From assembly GCA_017552435.1 (NCBI GenBank), contig JAFZPZ010000019.1:1-64000 (forward strand): a stretch of 64,000 nucleotides of DNA, given 5' to 3'. A program made the position numbers and the translations under genes. Under the pieces are notes generated by a model, which searched no databases, was not told where the DNA came from, and was given only the letters and a program-made list of their open reading frames with translations. Origin of the DNA: Bacteroidaceae bacterium (GTDB lineage: Bacteria > Bacteroidota > Bacteroidia > Bacteroidales > Bacteroidaceae). This document shows, piece after piece, positions 26,192 to 34,650 of this stretch (its first letter is position 1; the number at the start of each line of letters is the position of its first letter).

Positions 26192-29100
26192 ATGAAAAAA
26201 ACATTACTTTTTTGTGCAGCTGCGCTTTTCTCTTTGATGGCAAGCGCAGGTGACGGCCTTGTTGCCGTCGGTGCCAACATTATCGTGCTGCCATCCTCCT
26301 ATTGGGACGGCGACATCGAGTGGAAAGCATGGACCTGGGTCTATAACTCTGGTAATGGTTATGGAGCGTATGGCACAGACAATCCAAACTACAACATGGT
26401 TCCCACCGCCGGACCAGAACAAGATGCCAACGGTGTTCAGTGGTTTGAACCCGGCTTCGACATGAGTCCGAAAGAAGAAGACAAGAACTACGACCAGTTC
26501 GATGAGGAAGGCAATCCGCTACCCATCTTGTGGGAGGAGAACACAGCTCCCTATAGCAGCGATGCGACGTTCAACGGACGTCCCTCCTATCAGTGGACCG
26601 GCGAAAGCATTATGGCTGACATCTATGTTCGCCGTACCTTCACCACCGACCAGCTGCTTTCCGGTCCCGTCTATCTGGCCTGCGGACACGACGACGCCCC
26701 CGCCGAGTACTACCTCAACGGCGAGCTTGTTTATGAACGCACAGGTTATGAGACAAACGAGGCCGGCAACATCATCAACGGATGGAACAATGCCGAATAC
26801 ATTCTGCTGACCGAAGAGCAGAAGGCTCTCATCAAGTTGAATGGCGAGGAGAACCTGATTGCCTTCCACGTTCACCAGAACTGGGGCGGTGCCTTTGCCG
26901 ACTGCGGCCTCTACACCAAGATGGAAGGCGGCCTCGACATGGGTTACACCACTCCCTGGGAAGGCAAGGTACTCTTTAACAATACCGGTGGCTACAACAA
27001 CGACCTGAAGAGTCCCAGCAACAACACAAAGCACCCCTGGTCTGCACTCTATCAGGCCCTGCCTGGCGACGAATATTCGTTCGTAATACCTGGCAACAGC
27101 AATCTCGACGACTATGACTATGCGTGGAATGAGCAACTTCATTTCAAGACTCCTATCAAGATTGAGGAAGGCCACAATTACCACTTCCAGGTTAGACTGA
27201 TGGCAGACAAACCGTTCCATCTTGTCACCGTAAAACTTACTGACAATGATAATGACGACATCGAACTTGCATACGACGAGGTAGTAGTTCCTGCCCCAGA
27301 AGAAGGCGAGGAAAACTATGAAGGACAACTCGTAGAACTTGAGTTCCAAGGTCAAGAGGTAAACAATTTCAAGATTGCCTTCGACTTTGCAGGCGGCGAG
27401 GAAGGTGCTACTGTCACCATCAAGGATTTATCACTGGTTGACCTCGACCCTGAAGAAGAAGATTTAGACGAGAAGGAGCTCTGGGTTGGCACGCACTATT
27501 TCAACTTCTTCGACATGCACAAGCGCATCACAAAGTATATGATTTGGGACGATACGCTTAATAACGGCGAAGGCGGCTACAGAGAAGCTAACGAAGACGA
27601 GCTTGAATGGGCCGAAGAGCAAATCGGTTACGAGGAAGTCGATGCTCCTGAAATAACTGGCCGCGCTGAGACACTGGAATGGACTAAGGCTGATTTCGAC
27701 GACTCCATGTGGGACGACCAGATGATGCCCACTGGTAGCGAAGGTTACATGGCTGAATTGCAGAGCATTTGGCCAAGCGGCACATTGGGAGCAACCGGAT
27801 ACAGCTCTAACTACTGGATTCGCCGTTCCTTCGATCTTGACAAGGTTAATGACCGTCTTTCCTACGAGTTGAATGTCTGCCACGATGACGTTTACGAGAC
27901 ATACGTCAACGGCATCTTACTGCAGAAGAACGTAGGCTGGACGAATGGCAAGAATCCCGTACAGGTTCACATTCCTGCCAGATACCTCAACGTAGGTAAA
28001 AACGTCATCGCTACCTACATTCAGCAGAACTGGGGTGGTTACTTCTATGACTGCGGTATCAATGTTTCGGAGGTTAACTACGAAGAGTGCGTCAAGCAGT
28101 TCAATGATGCTATTGAATATGCCAAGTCAGACGTTCTGCTGACGAACAGGATGAAGGCTGATATCCAGGCTCTCATTGATGAAGCAATGGTTTATTTCGA
28201 GGAGAACAAGAACGATCCGGCAGAGATTAAAAACTATGCAAAAGAACTGAAGTCGGCTGTTAACGTTATTTTCGGTTACAGCAGTACCGTCAAGACCCTC
28301 AAGGATACTTGGGACATCTGCCGCAAGATGGAAGACAAGGGTTACTGGGGCACCGCTCTCGAAGCTGCAACCTCAGCACTTGACACCTGCGCAACAGCAA
28401 GCGACCTCAACACTTATCTCAATCCTCTGCGCGAAGCCCGCAAGCGCACCGCAATGGAGCGCCACACAGAGAAATTTGTCGGCTGCGCTCCCGAGTTTGT
28501 TTCCGATGAGATGATTGGCGACTTTGACATGGTTGCTCCTAAGTACTATATTTATAATGTAGGCGAAAAACTCTTCCTCGGTGCAGGCGAAGACTGGGGT
28601 ACACACCTTGCCCTCGAATACATCTCCAACCCGATGATGCTTATCCAAGGAACGAAGGAAGTTATTGACGAAGAGACAGGCGAGGCCGTTGGCGAAGAGC
28701 CTATAGAAGGTGCATTCTTCCTTGAGACCTTCCGTCCTAACGGCGATATCGGTTCAATGGACTTCATGGGCTGGAATGGCTACATTGACTGCCCCGCCAA
28801 CAGCGCTTGGGAACTTATCCCCGTAGAAGGCAAGCCAAATGTCTATAACATCGCTCAGTACGGTCAGACATCTTCAGAAGAGGAAACAACCTATGCAGGA
28901 AAGACATACGAAGCTGGCTGCAAGAGACTGCTCGGCTTCCGCAACGGTGACAACCGCTTCGCTCCCTCTTTCTATGTGGTTGATACCGACATGCACGATC
29001 CCAACCTGGAAAGCAACCAGTGGATGTTCATCACCCGCGAGGAACTGCTCGGCTTCATCAAGACCGCAAGCGAGGAAAATCCTGTTGACCTCTCGTTCCT

Positions 29101-29890
29101 CATCAACAATCCTGGTTATGACCAGCGCTGGACTACTGACGACTGGATGTTCTCCAACGGCAGCGTCTTCGGTCGCAACGGCAACCACGCCAACTTCGTC
29201 TTCGAGGCATACAACGCCGAAGACTTCTGGATGGCTCAGGACCTCTGGCCAGAGGAAGGTGAAGAGGCACTGCCCGCAGGTACATACGTACTTGAGGTAC
29301 AGGGCTACTACCGCGATGGTGACGAAGGAACTCACGTCAAGAAGGTACTGAACAACCAGCCTGTAGCACAGCGTGCTCTCATCTTCGCTGGTGCAATGGA
29401 TGACTCAAGCGATTCTGAAGCAATCCTTAGCGGAGAGACCATGGCTCTCGCTCCCATCCATATCGATGCCAACCAAGTGCCCGGCATCGGCTATGGTGCT
29501 GATCAGGGATTACAAATGCCCGGTACTTATAGCGGTCAGCCGATGAATGCTACCGACCAGGCCGGTCAGGAATACTTCACCTGCGGTCTCTACATGAACA
29601 AACTCTGCTTCACCATCCCCGAAGATGATTGCGGTCATGTGAGCATCGGTATTTTCAAAGATTACGATGAGGACAGACCTGCAGGTGACTGGTGCGTAAT
29701 GGACAACTGGCGCATCAAGTACTACGGCAAGGGTGAAATTGATCCCGACGCTATCAAGGGTATCACTTCCGATGAAATCAACAAGACCACTCAGGCCGAC
29801 AAGAGTATCTACAACCTGCTCGGTCAGAAGTTGAGCAAAGTTCAGAAGGGTGTGAACATCATTGGCGGCAAGAAACTCATTAAGAAATAA
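26192..29890 (+). CDS. Large secreted protein with two galactose-binding-like domains and a sorting-like C-terminus
   Basis: A 1232-residue exported protein (signal peptide MKKTLLFCAAALFSLMASA). Two copies of a jelly-roll sugar-binding-like module are visible at ~170-250 (IYVRRTF...CGHDDAPAEYYLNGELV...HVHQNWGGAFADCGLY) and ~560-645 (YWIRRSFDL...CHDDVYETYVNGILL...YIQQNWGGYFYDCGI). Related modules occur in glycoside hydrolases and in the DUF4965 protein encoded two genes downstream. The region between them and the helical part (~650-760) are unassigned; no catalytic domain is recognised. The C-terminus SIYNLLGQKLSKVQKGVNII...KKLIKK resembles a type IX sorting domain. It has its own promoter and a strong terminator, so it is monocistronic. 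Acidic composition and abundance-type codons suggest high expression (inference). Confidence 0.75.
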   Translation: MKKTLLFCAAALFSLMASAGDGLVAVGANIIVLPSSYWDGDIEWKAWTWVYNSGNGYGAYGTDNPNYNMVPTAGPEQDANGVQWFEPGFDMSPKEEDKNYDQFDEEGNPLPILWEENTAPYSSDATFNGRPSYQWTGESIMADIYVRRTFTTDQLLSGPVYLACGHDDAPAEYYLNGELVYERTGYETNEAGNIINGWNNAEYILLTEEQKALIKLNGEENLIAFHVHQNWGGAFADCGLYTKMEGGLDMGYTTPWEGKVLFNNTGGYNNDLKSPSNNTKHPWSALYQALPGDEYSFVIPGNSNLDDYDYAWNEQLHFKTPIKIEEGHNYHFQVRLMADKPFHLVTVKLTDNDNDDIELAYDEVVVPAPEEGEENYEGQLVELEFQGQEVNNFKIAFDFAGGEEGATVTIKDLSLVDLDPEEEDLDEKELWVGTHYFNFFDMHKRITKYMIWDDTLNNGEGGYREANEDELEWAEEQIGYEEVDAPEITGRAETLEWTKADFDDSMWDDQMMPTGSEGYMAELQSIWPSGTLGATGYSSNYWIRRSFDLDKVNDRLSYELNVCHDDVYETYVNGILLQKNVGWTNGKNPVQVHIPARYLNVGKNVIATYIQQNWGGYFYDCGINVSEVNYEECVKQFNDAIEYAKSDVLLTNRMKADIQALIDEAMVYFEENKNDPAEIKNYAKELKSAVNVIFGYSSTVKTLKDTWDICRKMEDKGYWGTALEAATSALDTCATASDLNTYLNPLREARKRTAMERHTEKFVGCAPEFVSDEMIGDFDMVAPKYYIYNVGEKLFLGAGEDWGTHLALEYISNPMMLIQGTKEVIDEETGEAVGEEPIEGAFFLETFRPNGDIGSMDFMGWNGYIDCPANSAWELIPVEGKPNVYNIAQYGQTSSEEETTYAGKTYEAGCKRLLGFRNGDNRFAPSFYVVDTDMHDPNLESNQWMFITREELLGFIKTASEENPVDLSFLINNPGYDQRWTTDDWMFSNGSVFGRNGNHANFVFEAYNAEDFWMAQDLWPEEGEEALPAGTYVLEVQGYYRDGDEGTHVKKVLNNQPVAQRALIFAGAMDDSSDSEAILSGETMALAPIHIDANQVPGIGYGADQGLQMPGTYSGQPMNATDQAGQEYFTCGLYMNKLCFTIPEDDCGHVSIGIFKDYDEDRPAGDWCVMDNWRIKYYGKGEIDPDAIKGITSDEINKTTQADKSIYNLLGQKLSKVQKGVNIIGGKKLIKK

Positions 29891-29916
29891 GAATCACTCT
29901 TATTAATCCTCTCATC

Positions 29917-29954
29917 AGGCGGGTCTGGCAGTTTTGCCGGGCCCGCCTTATTTT
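29917..29954 (+). terminator. Terminator of the large secreted protein gene
   Basis: Stem AGGCGGG with CCCGCCT enclosing an inner GGC/GCC pair and GTTTT loop, followed by TATTTT. Confidence 0.85.
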
Positions 29955-29957
29955 GGG

Positions 29958-30002
29958 CCTATAAGGCCTATGGGACTTATGGGGCTTATTGGACCTATAA
30001 TA
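29958..30002. repeat. 9-bp degenerate tandem repeat
   Basis: Five units of the form CCTATAAGG / CCTATGGGA / CTTATGGGG / CTTATTGGA / CCTATAATA. Non-coding, between the terminator and the GH127 promoter region. Confidence 0.7.
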
Positions 30003-30055
30003 GCCAATTTATCAACAAAAGATTCCTTTTACTTGCATCATGGCAAAAAAAATCG

Positions 30056-30063
30056 TACCTTTA
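30056..30063 (+). promoter_or_regulatory. Possible -7 box of the GH127-DUF4965-GH128 operon
   Basis: TACCTTTA (one mismatch to TAnnTTTG) 27 bp before the ATG; -33 element not clear. Confidence 0.5.
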
Positions 30064-30090
30064 CGCACAAAATGAATCAAAACTATCATT

Positions 30091-32121
30091 ATGCAAGCTA
30101 AAATCGCAATGTTTCTGGCAGCAATGCTGCTACTGCATCTGCCGCTTCAGGCAGACGAAGTATGGATGGTGGGACCTTCCGACGTCCAGCCAACATCTAC
30201 TCTCTACGCCAACAACCGTGCTCCGCTGCCGGCAAATCCCTTCATCAAGTTGCCTCCCGCCGCCGTTATCCCGAGAGGATGGATTGGCGAGATGCTGCAA
30301 AGGCAGAAGAACGGACTGAGTGGACAGCTCGGTGAAATCAGCGACTGGCTCGACAAAAAGGGTAACGCATGGCTCGAACCAGGCGGCAGTCACGGCTGGG
30401 AGGAAGTACCCTACTGGCTCCGAGGCTATGCCAACCTTGCCTATATCCTGAATGACAAGGCGATGATTGACGAGACCAAGTTCTGGATTGAGGGCATCCT
30501 GCGCAGCAGTCAGCCGGATGGTTTCCTCGGTCCTGTCAACGAGAACAAGGGCCGCAGGGAGCTTTGGGCAAACATGCTGGCACTCCAAATCCTGCAGGAC
30601 TACTACGAATGGTGCGGCGACGAGCGTGTCATCCCTGTCCTCACGGCCTACTACAAGTGGCAGCTCGCCTACCCAGAAGAGAAGTTCCTGCGCGACTACT
30701 GGGAGAACAGCCGGGGCGGCGACAACCTGCTCTCCGTCATCTGGCTCTACAACCGCACAGGTGAAGCGTTCCTGCTCGACCTTGCCAGAAAGATTCATCG
30801 CTGCACCGCCAACTGGATGCAGGAAAGCGGCCTGCCCAACTGGCACAACGTCAACGTGGCAGAATGCTTCCGTGAGCCAGCCGAATGGTATCTTGTCAGC
30901 GGAGACAAGGCTGCCCTCAAAGCCACATACAACAACTACTCGCTCATCCGCCGCATCTATGGACAAGTGCCTGGAGGCATGTTCGGTAGCGATGAGAACT
31001 GCCGTCACGGTTACATCGACCCACGTCAGGGCACCGAGACCTGCGGCTTCGTGGAGCAGATGCTCTCGGACGAGATACTGATGGCACAGACCGGAAACAC
31101 TACATGGATGGCAAATCTCGAAGATGTTGCCTTCAACGACTACCCAGCAGCCTTGACAGAGGACATGCGAGCTCTGCGCTACCTGACCTGTCCGAATCAG
31201 GTTCAGGCTGACTCGAACAACCACCATCCGGGTGTTGACAACGGCGGTCCTTTCTTCTGCATGAACCCCTTCAGCAGCCGTTGCTGCCAGCATAACCATT
31301 CGATGGGCTGGCCGTATTATGCCGAGAATCTCGTGCTGGCGAGTGCCGACGGCGGTGCGGCATTCCTCATCTATGGCGACTGCACGGCTAAGGTCAAGGT
31401 TGCCGACGGACAGGAGATTTTGCTCGACGAACAGACACACTATCCATTCAGCGAAGACATCAAAATAAAGGTCTCAGGTCTCAAGAAGAAGACAGCGACC
31501 TTCCCGCTCTACTTCCGCATCCCGTCGTGGACAGAAGGGGCGCACGTCACAGTCAATGGGGAAACCGTTGACCACAAGGTGATTACCGGATTGCTCCGCA
31601 TCACCAGGGAATGGGCAGAGGACGACGAGGTTCGCCTGCACTTCCCCATGCGCCTCACAAAGCGCGTCTGGGCGCTCAACAAGAACAGCATCTCCGTGAA
31701 CTACGGTCCGCTCACGATGAGCCTCAAGATAAAGGAACGCTACGAAGAGAAGGACAGCCGCAAGACCGCCATCGGCGACTCGCATTGGCAGGCAACCGCA
31801 GACCCGAGCAAGTGGCCGACCTACGAGATTTATGCCGACAGCCCGTGGAACTTTGCGCTGGATGATAACCTCGACATCATGAAGGTTCAGTTCAAGCCAT
31901 GGCCCGAGAACAACTATCCCTGGAGCCACGAAGGCACACCCATCGAGATACGAGCCAAGGGCGCGCCCGTCGAAGGCTGGGGCATGGACGCCACCGGCCT
32001 CTGCCAAGTGCTGCCCGATTACACAGCCTATCGTGGCAAGAAGCAAGACATCGTCCTCATCCCGATGGGCGCAGCAAGGCTCCGCATCAGCGCCTTCCCG
32101 CCAATTTCCAGAAATCCATAG
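30091..32121 (+). CDS. GH127-like beta-L-arabinofuranosidase (DUF1680 family)
   Basis: A 676-residue exported enzyme (signal peptide MQAKIAMFLAAMLLLHLPLQA). The (alpha/alpha)6 barrel shows SHGWEEVPYWLRGYANLAYIL, RRELWANMLALQILQDYYEW and the zinc/nucleophile residues of GH127: E316-T-C318 (GTETCGF) and the adjacent C398-C399 (SRCCQHNH), which match the Glu, Cys and Cys-Cys zinc ligands of characterised beta-L-arabinofuranosidases, where one Cys is the nucleophile. A C-terminal beta-sandwich follows (~430-676). It is the first gene of a likely operon with the DUF4965 and GH128-like genes. Alternative: the related GH146 or another DUF1680 subfamily. Its TAG stop lies inside a 10-bp tandem repeat. 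Confidence 0.87.
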   Translation: MQAKIAMFLAAMLLLHLPLQADEVWMVGPSDVQPTSTLYANNRAPLPANPFIKLPPAAVIPRGWIGEMLQRQKNGLSGQLGEISDWLDKKGNAWLEPGGSHGWEEVPYWLRGYANLAYILNDKAMIDETKFWIEGILRSSQPDGFLGPVNENKGRRELWANMLALQILQDYYEWCGDERVIPVLTAYYKWQLAYPEEKFLRDYWENSRGGDNLLSVIWLYNRTGEAFLLDLARKIHRCTANWMQESGLPNWHNVNVAECFREPAEWYLVSGDKAALKATYNNYSLIRRIYGQVPGGMFGSDENCRHGYIDPRQGTETCGFVEQMLSDEILMAQTGNTTWMANLEDVAFNDYPAALTEDMRALRYLTCPNQVQADSNNHHPGVDNGGPFFCMNPFSSRCCQHNHSMGWPYYAENLVLASADGGAAFLIYGDCTAKVKVADGQEILLDEQTHYPFSEDIKIKVSGLKKKTATFPLYFRIPSWTEGAHVTVNGETVDHKVITGLLRITREWAEDDEVRLHFPMRLTKRVWALNKNSISVNYGPLTMSLKIKERYEEKDSRKTAIGDSHWQATADPSKWPTYEIYADSPWNFALDDNLDIMKVQFKPWPENNYPWSHEGTPIEIRAKGAPVEGWGMDATGLCQVLPDYTAYRGKKQDIVLIPMGAARLRISAFPPISRNP

Positions 32122-32166
32122 GAATCCACTAGGACATCCTAGGGAAGCCTAGGAGAGCCTAGGAAT
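32115..32166. repeat. 10-bp degenerate tandem repeat containing a stop codon
   Basis: Units CACTAGGACAT / CCTAGGGAAG / CCTAGGAGAG / CCTAGGAATA preceded by CCATAGGAAT; period about 10 bp. The stop TAG of the GH127-like gene (32119-32121) is part of the first unit. Confidence 0.7.
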
Positions 32167-32202
32167 AAAAGCCAAGTCAGAAACCACTAATAAAAAACTT
32201 TT

Positions 32203-34629
32203 ATGAAAAAACTCCTCCTCTCCGCACTTGTGGCAGTAGCTGCCACAGCTTGCACCAAATCATCCGATGTATTCAAGCCCTATGCAGAGACAGACCTTCG
32301 GCTACCCTCTGTGCCGCTGATTGTCAATGACCCCTATTTCTCCATCTGGAGCCCCTACGACAAGCTCACCGACGGCACCACTCGCCATTGGACGAACGAC
32401 GAGAAGCCCATCCTCGGCCTGCTCTACGTGGATGGCACCCCCTACCGTTTCATGGGTGCGCAACAGGAGTATATCCTCTCTTCCATTGCCCCGATGTCCG
32501 ATGAGGAGGCTTGGGAAGGAAAGGTCATCCGCGACACGCAGAATGGCGAAGGATGGGCCGCTCCCGACTTCAACGACAGCTCATGGAATACAGAAAGAGC
32601 CGCTTGGGGCAGCGAGGGCGACAACATCCGCAGCCGCTGGGGACGCCAGGGCAGCGACATCTACATCCGTCGCGACATCAGCCTCAGCGATGCCGACCTC
32701 AACGAAGACCTCTACCTCAAGTACAGCCACGACGATGTCTTCGAACTCTACGTCAACGGCACCAAAGTGGCCGATACTGGCGAGACTTGGGTGAACGGTG
32801 TGGTGCTCCACATGGATGCTGATATGAAGGCCCTCCTGAAGAGCGGCAGCAACACCATCGCTGCCCACTGCCACAACACGACGGGCGGTGCGTATGCCGA
32901 CTTCGGCCTCTTCAAGAATGTCAAACCCAAAGGCGAGAATGTCGAACTTGCTGAGCAGAAGAGCGTCGATGTGCTTGCCACGAACACCTACTACACCTTC
33001 ACTTGCGGTCCTGTTGAACTCGACCTCGTGTTCACAGCACCCATGCTCATCAACGACTACGACCTCATCTCTATGCCCATCAACTACATCTCCTATCAGG
33101 TAAGGGCAAACGACGGCCAGAAGCACGATGTGAAGATTCTCTTCGGCGCAAGCCGCCTGCTTGCCGTCAACAAGGATAAGCAGCCGAGCGAAACCAAGAC
33201 TGGCGAAGAGGGCGGTGTGCGCTACGTCCGCACCGGCACCATCGAGCAGCCCATCCTCGCCAAGGTGGGCGACGGCATCTGCATCGACTGGGGCTACTTC
33301 TACATCCCCGCCATCAACGGAGAGGTTACGATTGGTGAGGGAGGCGGCAACGACCTGCAATACACCCACGACTTCGGCTCCGTCGAGAAGGCCAGCAGCT
33401 TCATGATGATGGGCTACGATGAGATAGAGGACATCGAGTACTTCTATCATCGCTACAAAGCTTATTGGGCACACGGTGGCAATGTCACCATCTTCGATGC
33501 CTTCAAGGCCATGGAGAGCAAATATGCCAGCATCATGCAGAAATGCCGCGACTTCGACAAGATGATTTACGACGATGGCATGAAGGCAGGCGGCAAGGAA
33601 TATGCCGAGATACTCTCCGGCTCCTATCGCCATGTGATGGCTGCCCACAAACTTTTCGAGGACAAGGACGGCAACTTGCTCTGGTTCTCGAAGGAAAACA
33701 ACTCCAACGGCTGCGTCAACACCGTTGACCTCACCTACCCCGAGGCTCCCCTCGTACTCGCCTACAACCCCGAACTGCAGAAGGCCATGATGACCTCCAT
33801 CTTCGACTACAGCCTCTCGGGTCGCTGGACAAAGCCTTTCGCTGCCCACGACCTCGGCACCTACCCCAAAGCCAATGGCCAAGTCTATGGAGGCGACATG
33901 CCTCTGGAGGAAGCAGGCAACATGATTACCCTCGCTGCCACCATCTGCATGCTCGACGGGAACACATCCTACGTCGAGAAGTACTGGGACATCATGACAA
34001 CCTGGGCCGACTACCTCGTGGAGAACGGCCTGCATCCCGCCAACCAGCTCTGTACCGACGACTTCGCAGGCCACTGGGCTGGCAATTGCAACCTCGCCAT
34101 CAAGGCCATCATGGGCATCGCCGGCTATGCCGAGATTGCAAAGATGATGGGCAAGGACGACGTCTATGCCAAGTACAACGCAAAGGCCAAGGAGATGGCT
34201 GCTGCCTGGGAAAGCGAGACGAAAGTCAATGACCACTATGAGCTGGCATACGGCGCAGGCGAGGAGACTTGGAGTCAGAAGTACAATATGGTTTGGGACA
34301 AGCTTTGGAAGACTGGCATCATCCCCAATGATGCTATGCAGACCGAGGTAAAATACTACCTGACGAAGCAGAACAAGTATGGCCTGCCGCTCGATGTCCG
34401 CAAAGACTACACGAAGAGCGACTGGATTATGTGGTCGGCAGCAATGGCAGACACGGACGAAGACTTCCAGGCCTTCGTTGCTCCCCTCTACAAGTACATC
34501 AACGAGACCCAGAGCCGCGTTCCCATCTCCGACTGGCACGATACGAAGACTGGCAACATGATTGGTTTCAAGGCACGCTCTGTCATCGGTGGCTACTGGA
34601 TGAAGGTGCTTGCCGATAAGATGAAATAA
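32203..34629 (+). CDS. Glutaminase-A-like lipoprotein (DUF4964/DUF5127/DUF4965/DUF1793)
   Basis: An 808-residue lipoprotein (lipobox ATACTK, Cys ~17). Order: DUF4964-like start (LRLPSVPLIVNDPYFSIWSP, ~30-80), a galactose-binding-like jelly roll (~95-245, IYIRRDISL...YSHDDVFELYVNGTKV...AAHCHNTTGGAYADFGLF), a DUF5127 region, then the alpha-helical DUF4965/DUF1793 part (HRYKAYWAHGG, SYRHVMAAHKL, HDLGTYPKANG, NGLHPANQLCTDDFAGHW). Fungal GtaA relatives are annotated as glutaminases, but many Bacteroidota members sit in glycan loci, and a glycosidase-like activity of the (alpha/alpha) toroid is an alternative. The carboxylate-rich segment TDDFAGHW could contain the catalytic residues (inference). 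Preceded by GH127 and followed after 21 bp by a GH128-like gene. Confidence 0.87.
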   Translation: MKKLLLSALVAVAATACTKSSDVFKPYAETDLRLPSVPLIVNDPYFSIWSPYDKLTDGTTRHWTNDEKPILGLLYVDGTPYRFMGAQQEYILSSIAPMSDEEAWEGKVIRDTQNGEGWAAPDFNDSSWNTERAAWGSEGDNIRSRWGRQGSDIYIRRDISLSDADLNEDLYLKYSHDDVFELYVNGTKVADTGETWVNGVVLHMDADMKALLKSGSNTIAAHCHNTTGGAYADFGLFKNVKPKGENVELAEQKSVDVLATNTYYTFTCGPVELDLVFTAPMLINDYDLISMPINYISYQVRANDGQKHDVKILFGASRLLAVNKDKQPSETKTGEEGGVRYVRTGTIEQPILAKVGDGICIDWGYFYIPAINGEVTIGEGGGNDLQYTHDFGSVEKASSFMMMGYDEIEDIEYFYHRYKAYWAHGGNVTIFDAFKAMESKYASIMQKCRDFDKMIYDDGMKAGGKEYAEILSGSYRHVMAAHKLFEDKDGNLLWFSKENNSNGCVNTVDLTYPEAPLVLAYNPELQKAMMTSIFDYSLSGRWTKPFAAHDLGTYPKANGQVYGGDMPLEEAGNMITLAATICMLDGNTSYVEKYWDIMTTWADYLVENGLHPANQLCTDDFAGHWAGNCNLAIKAIMGIAGYAEIAKMMGKDDVYAKYNAKAKEMAAAWESETKVNDHYELAYGAGEETWSQKYNMVWDKLWKTGIIPNDAMQTEVKYYLTKQNKYGLPLDVRKDYTKSDWIMWSAAMADTDEDFQAFVAPLYKYINETQSRVPISDWHDTKTGNMIGFKARSVIGGYWMKVLADKMK

Positions 34630-34650
34630 ACAAGAAAAAAACTTGCGAAG

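Noticed and set aside
32581-34539. 652-codon open frame antisense to the DUF4965 gene
   Set aside because: Entirely opposite a well-supported gene, composition is typical of reverse-complemented coding DNA (Val/Leu/His-rich), no promoter and no domain.
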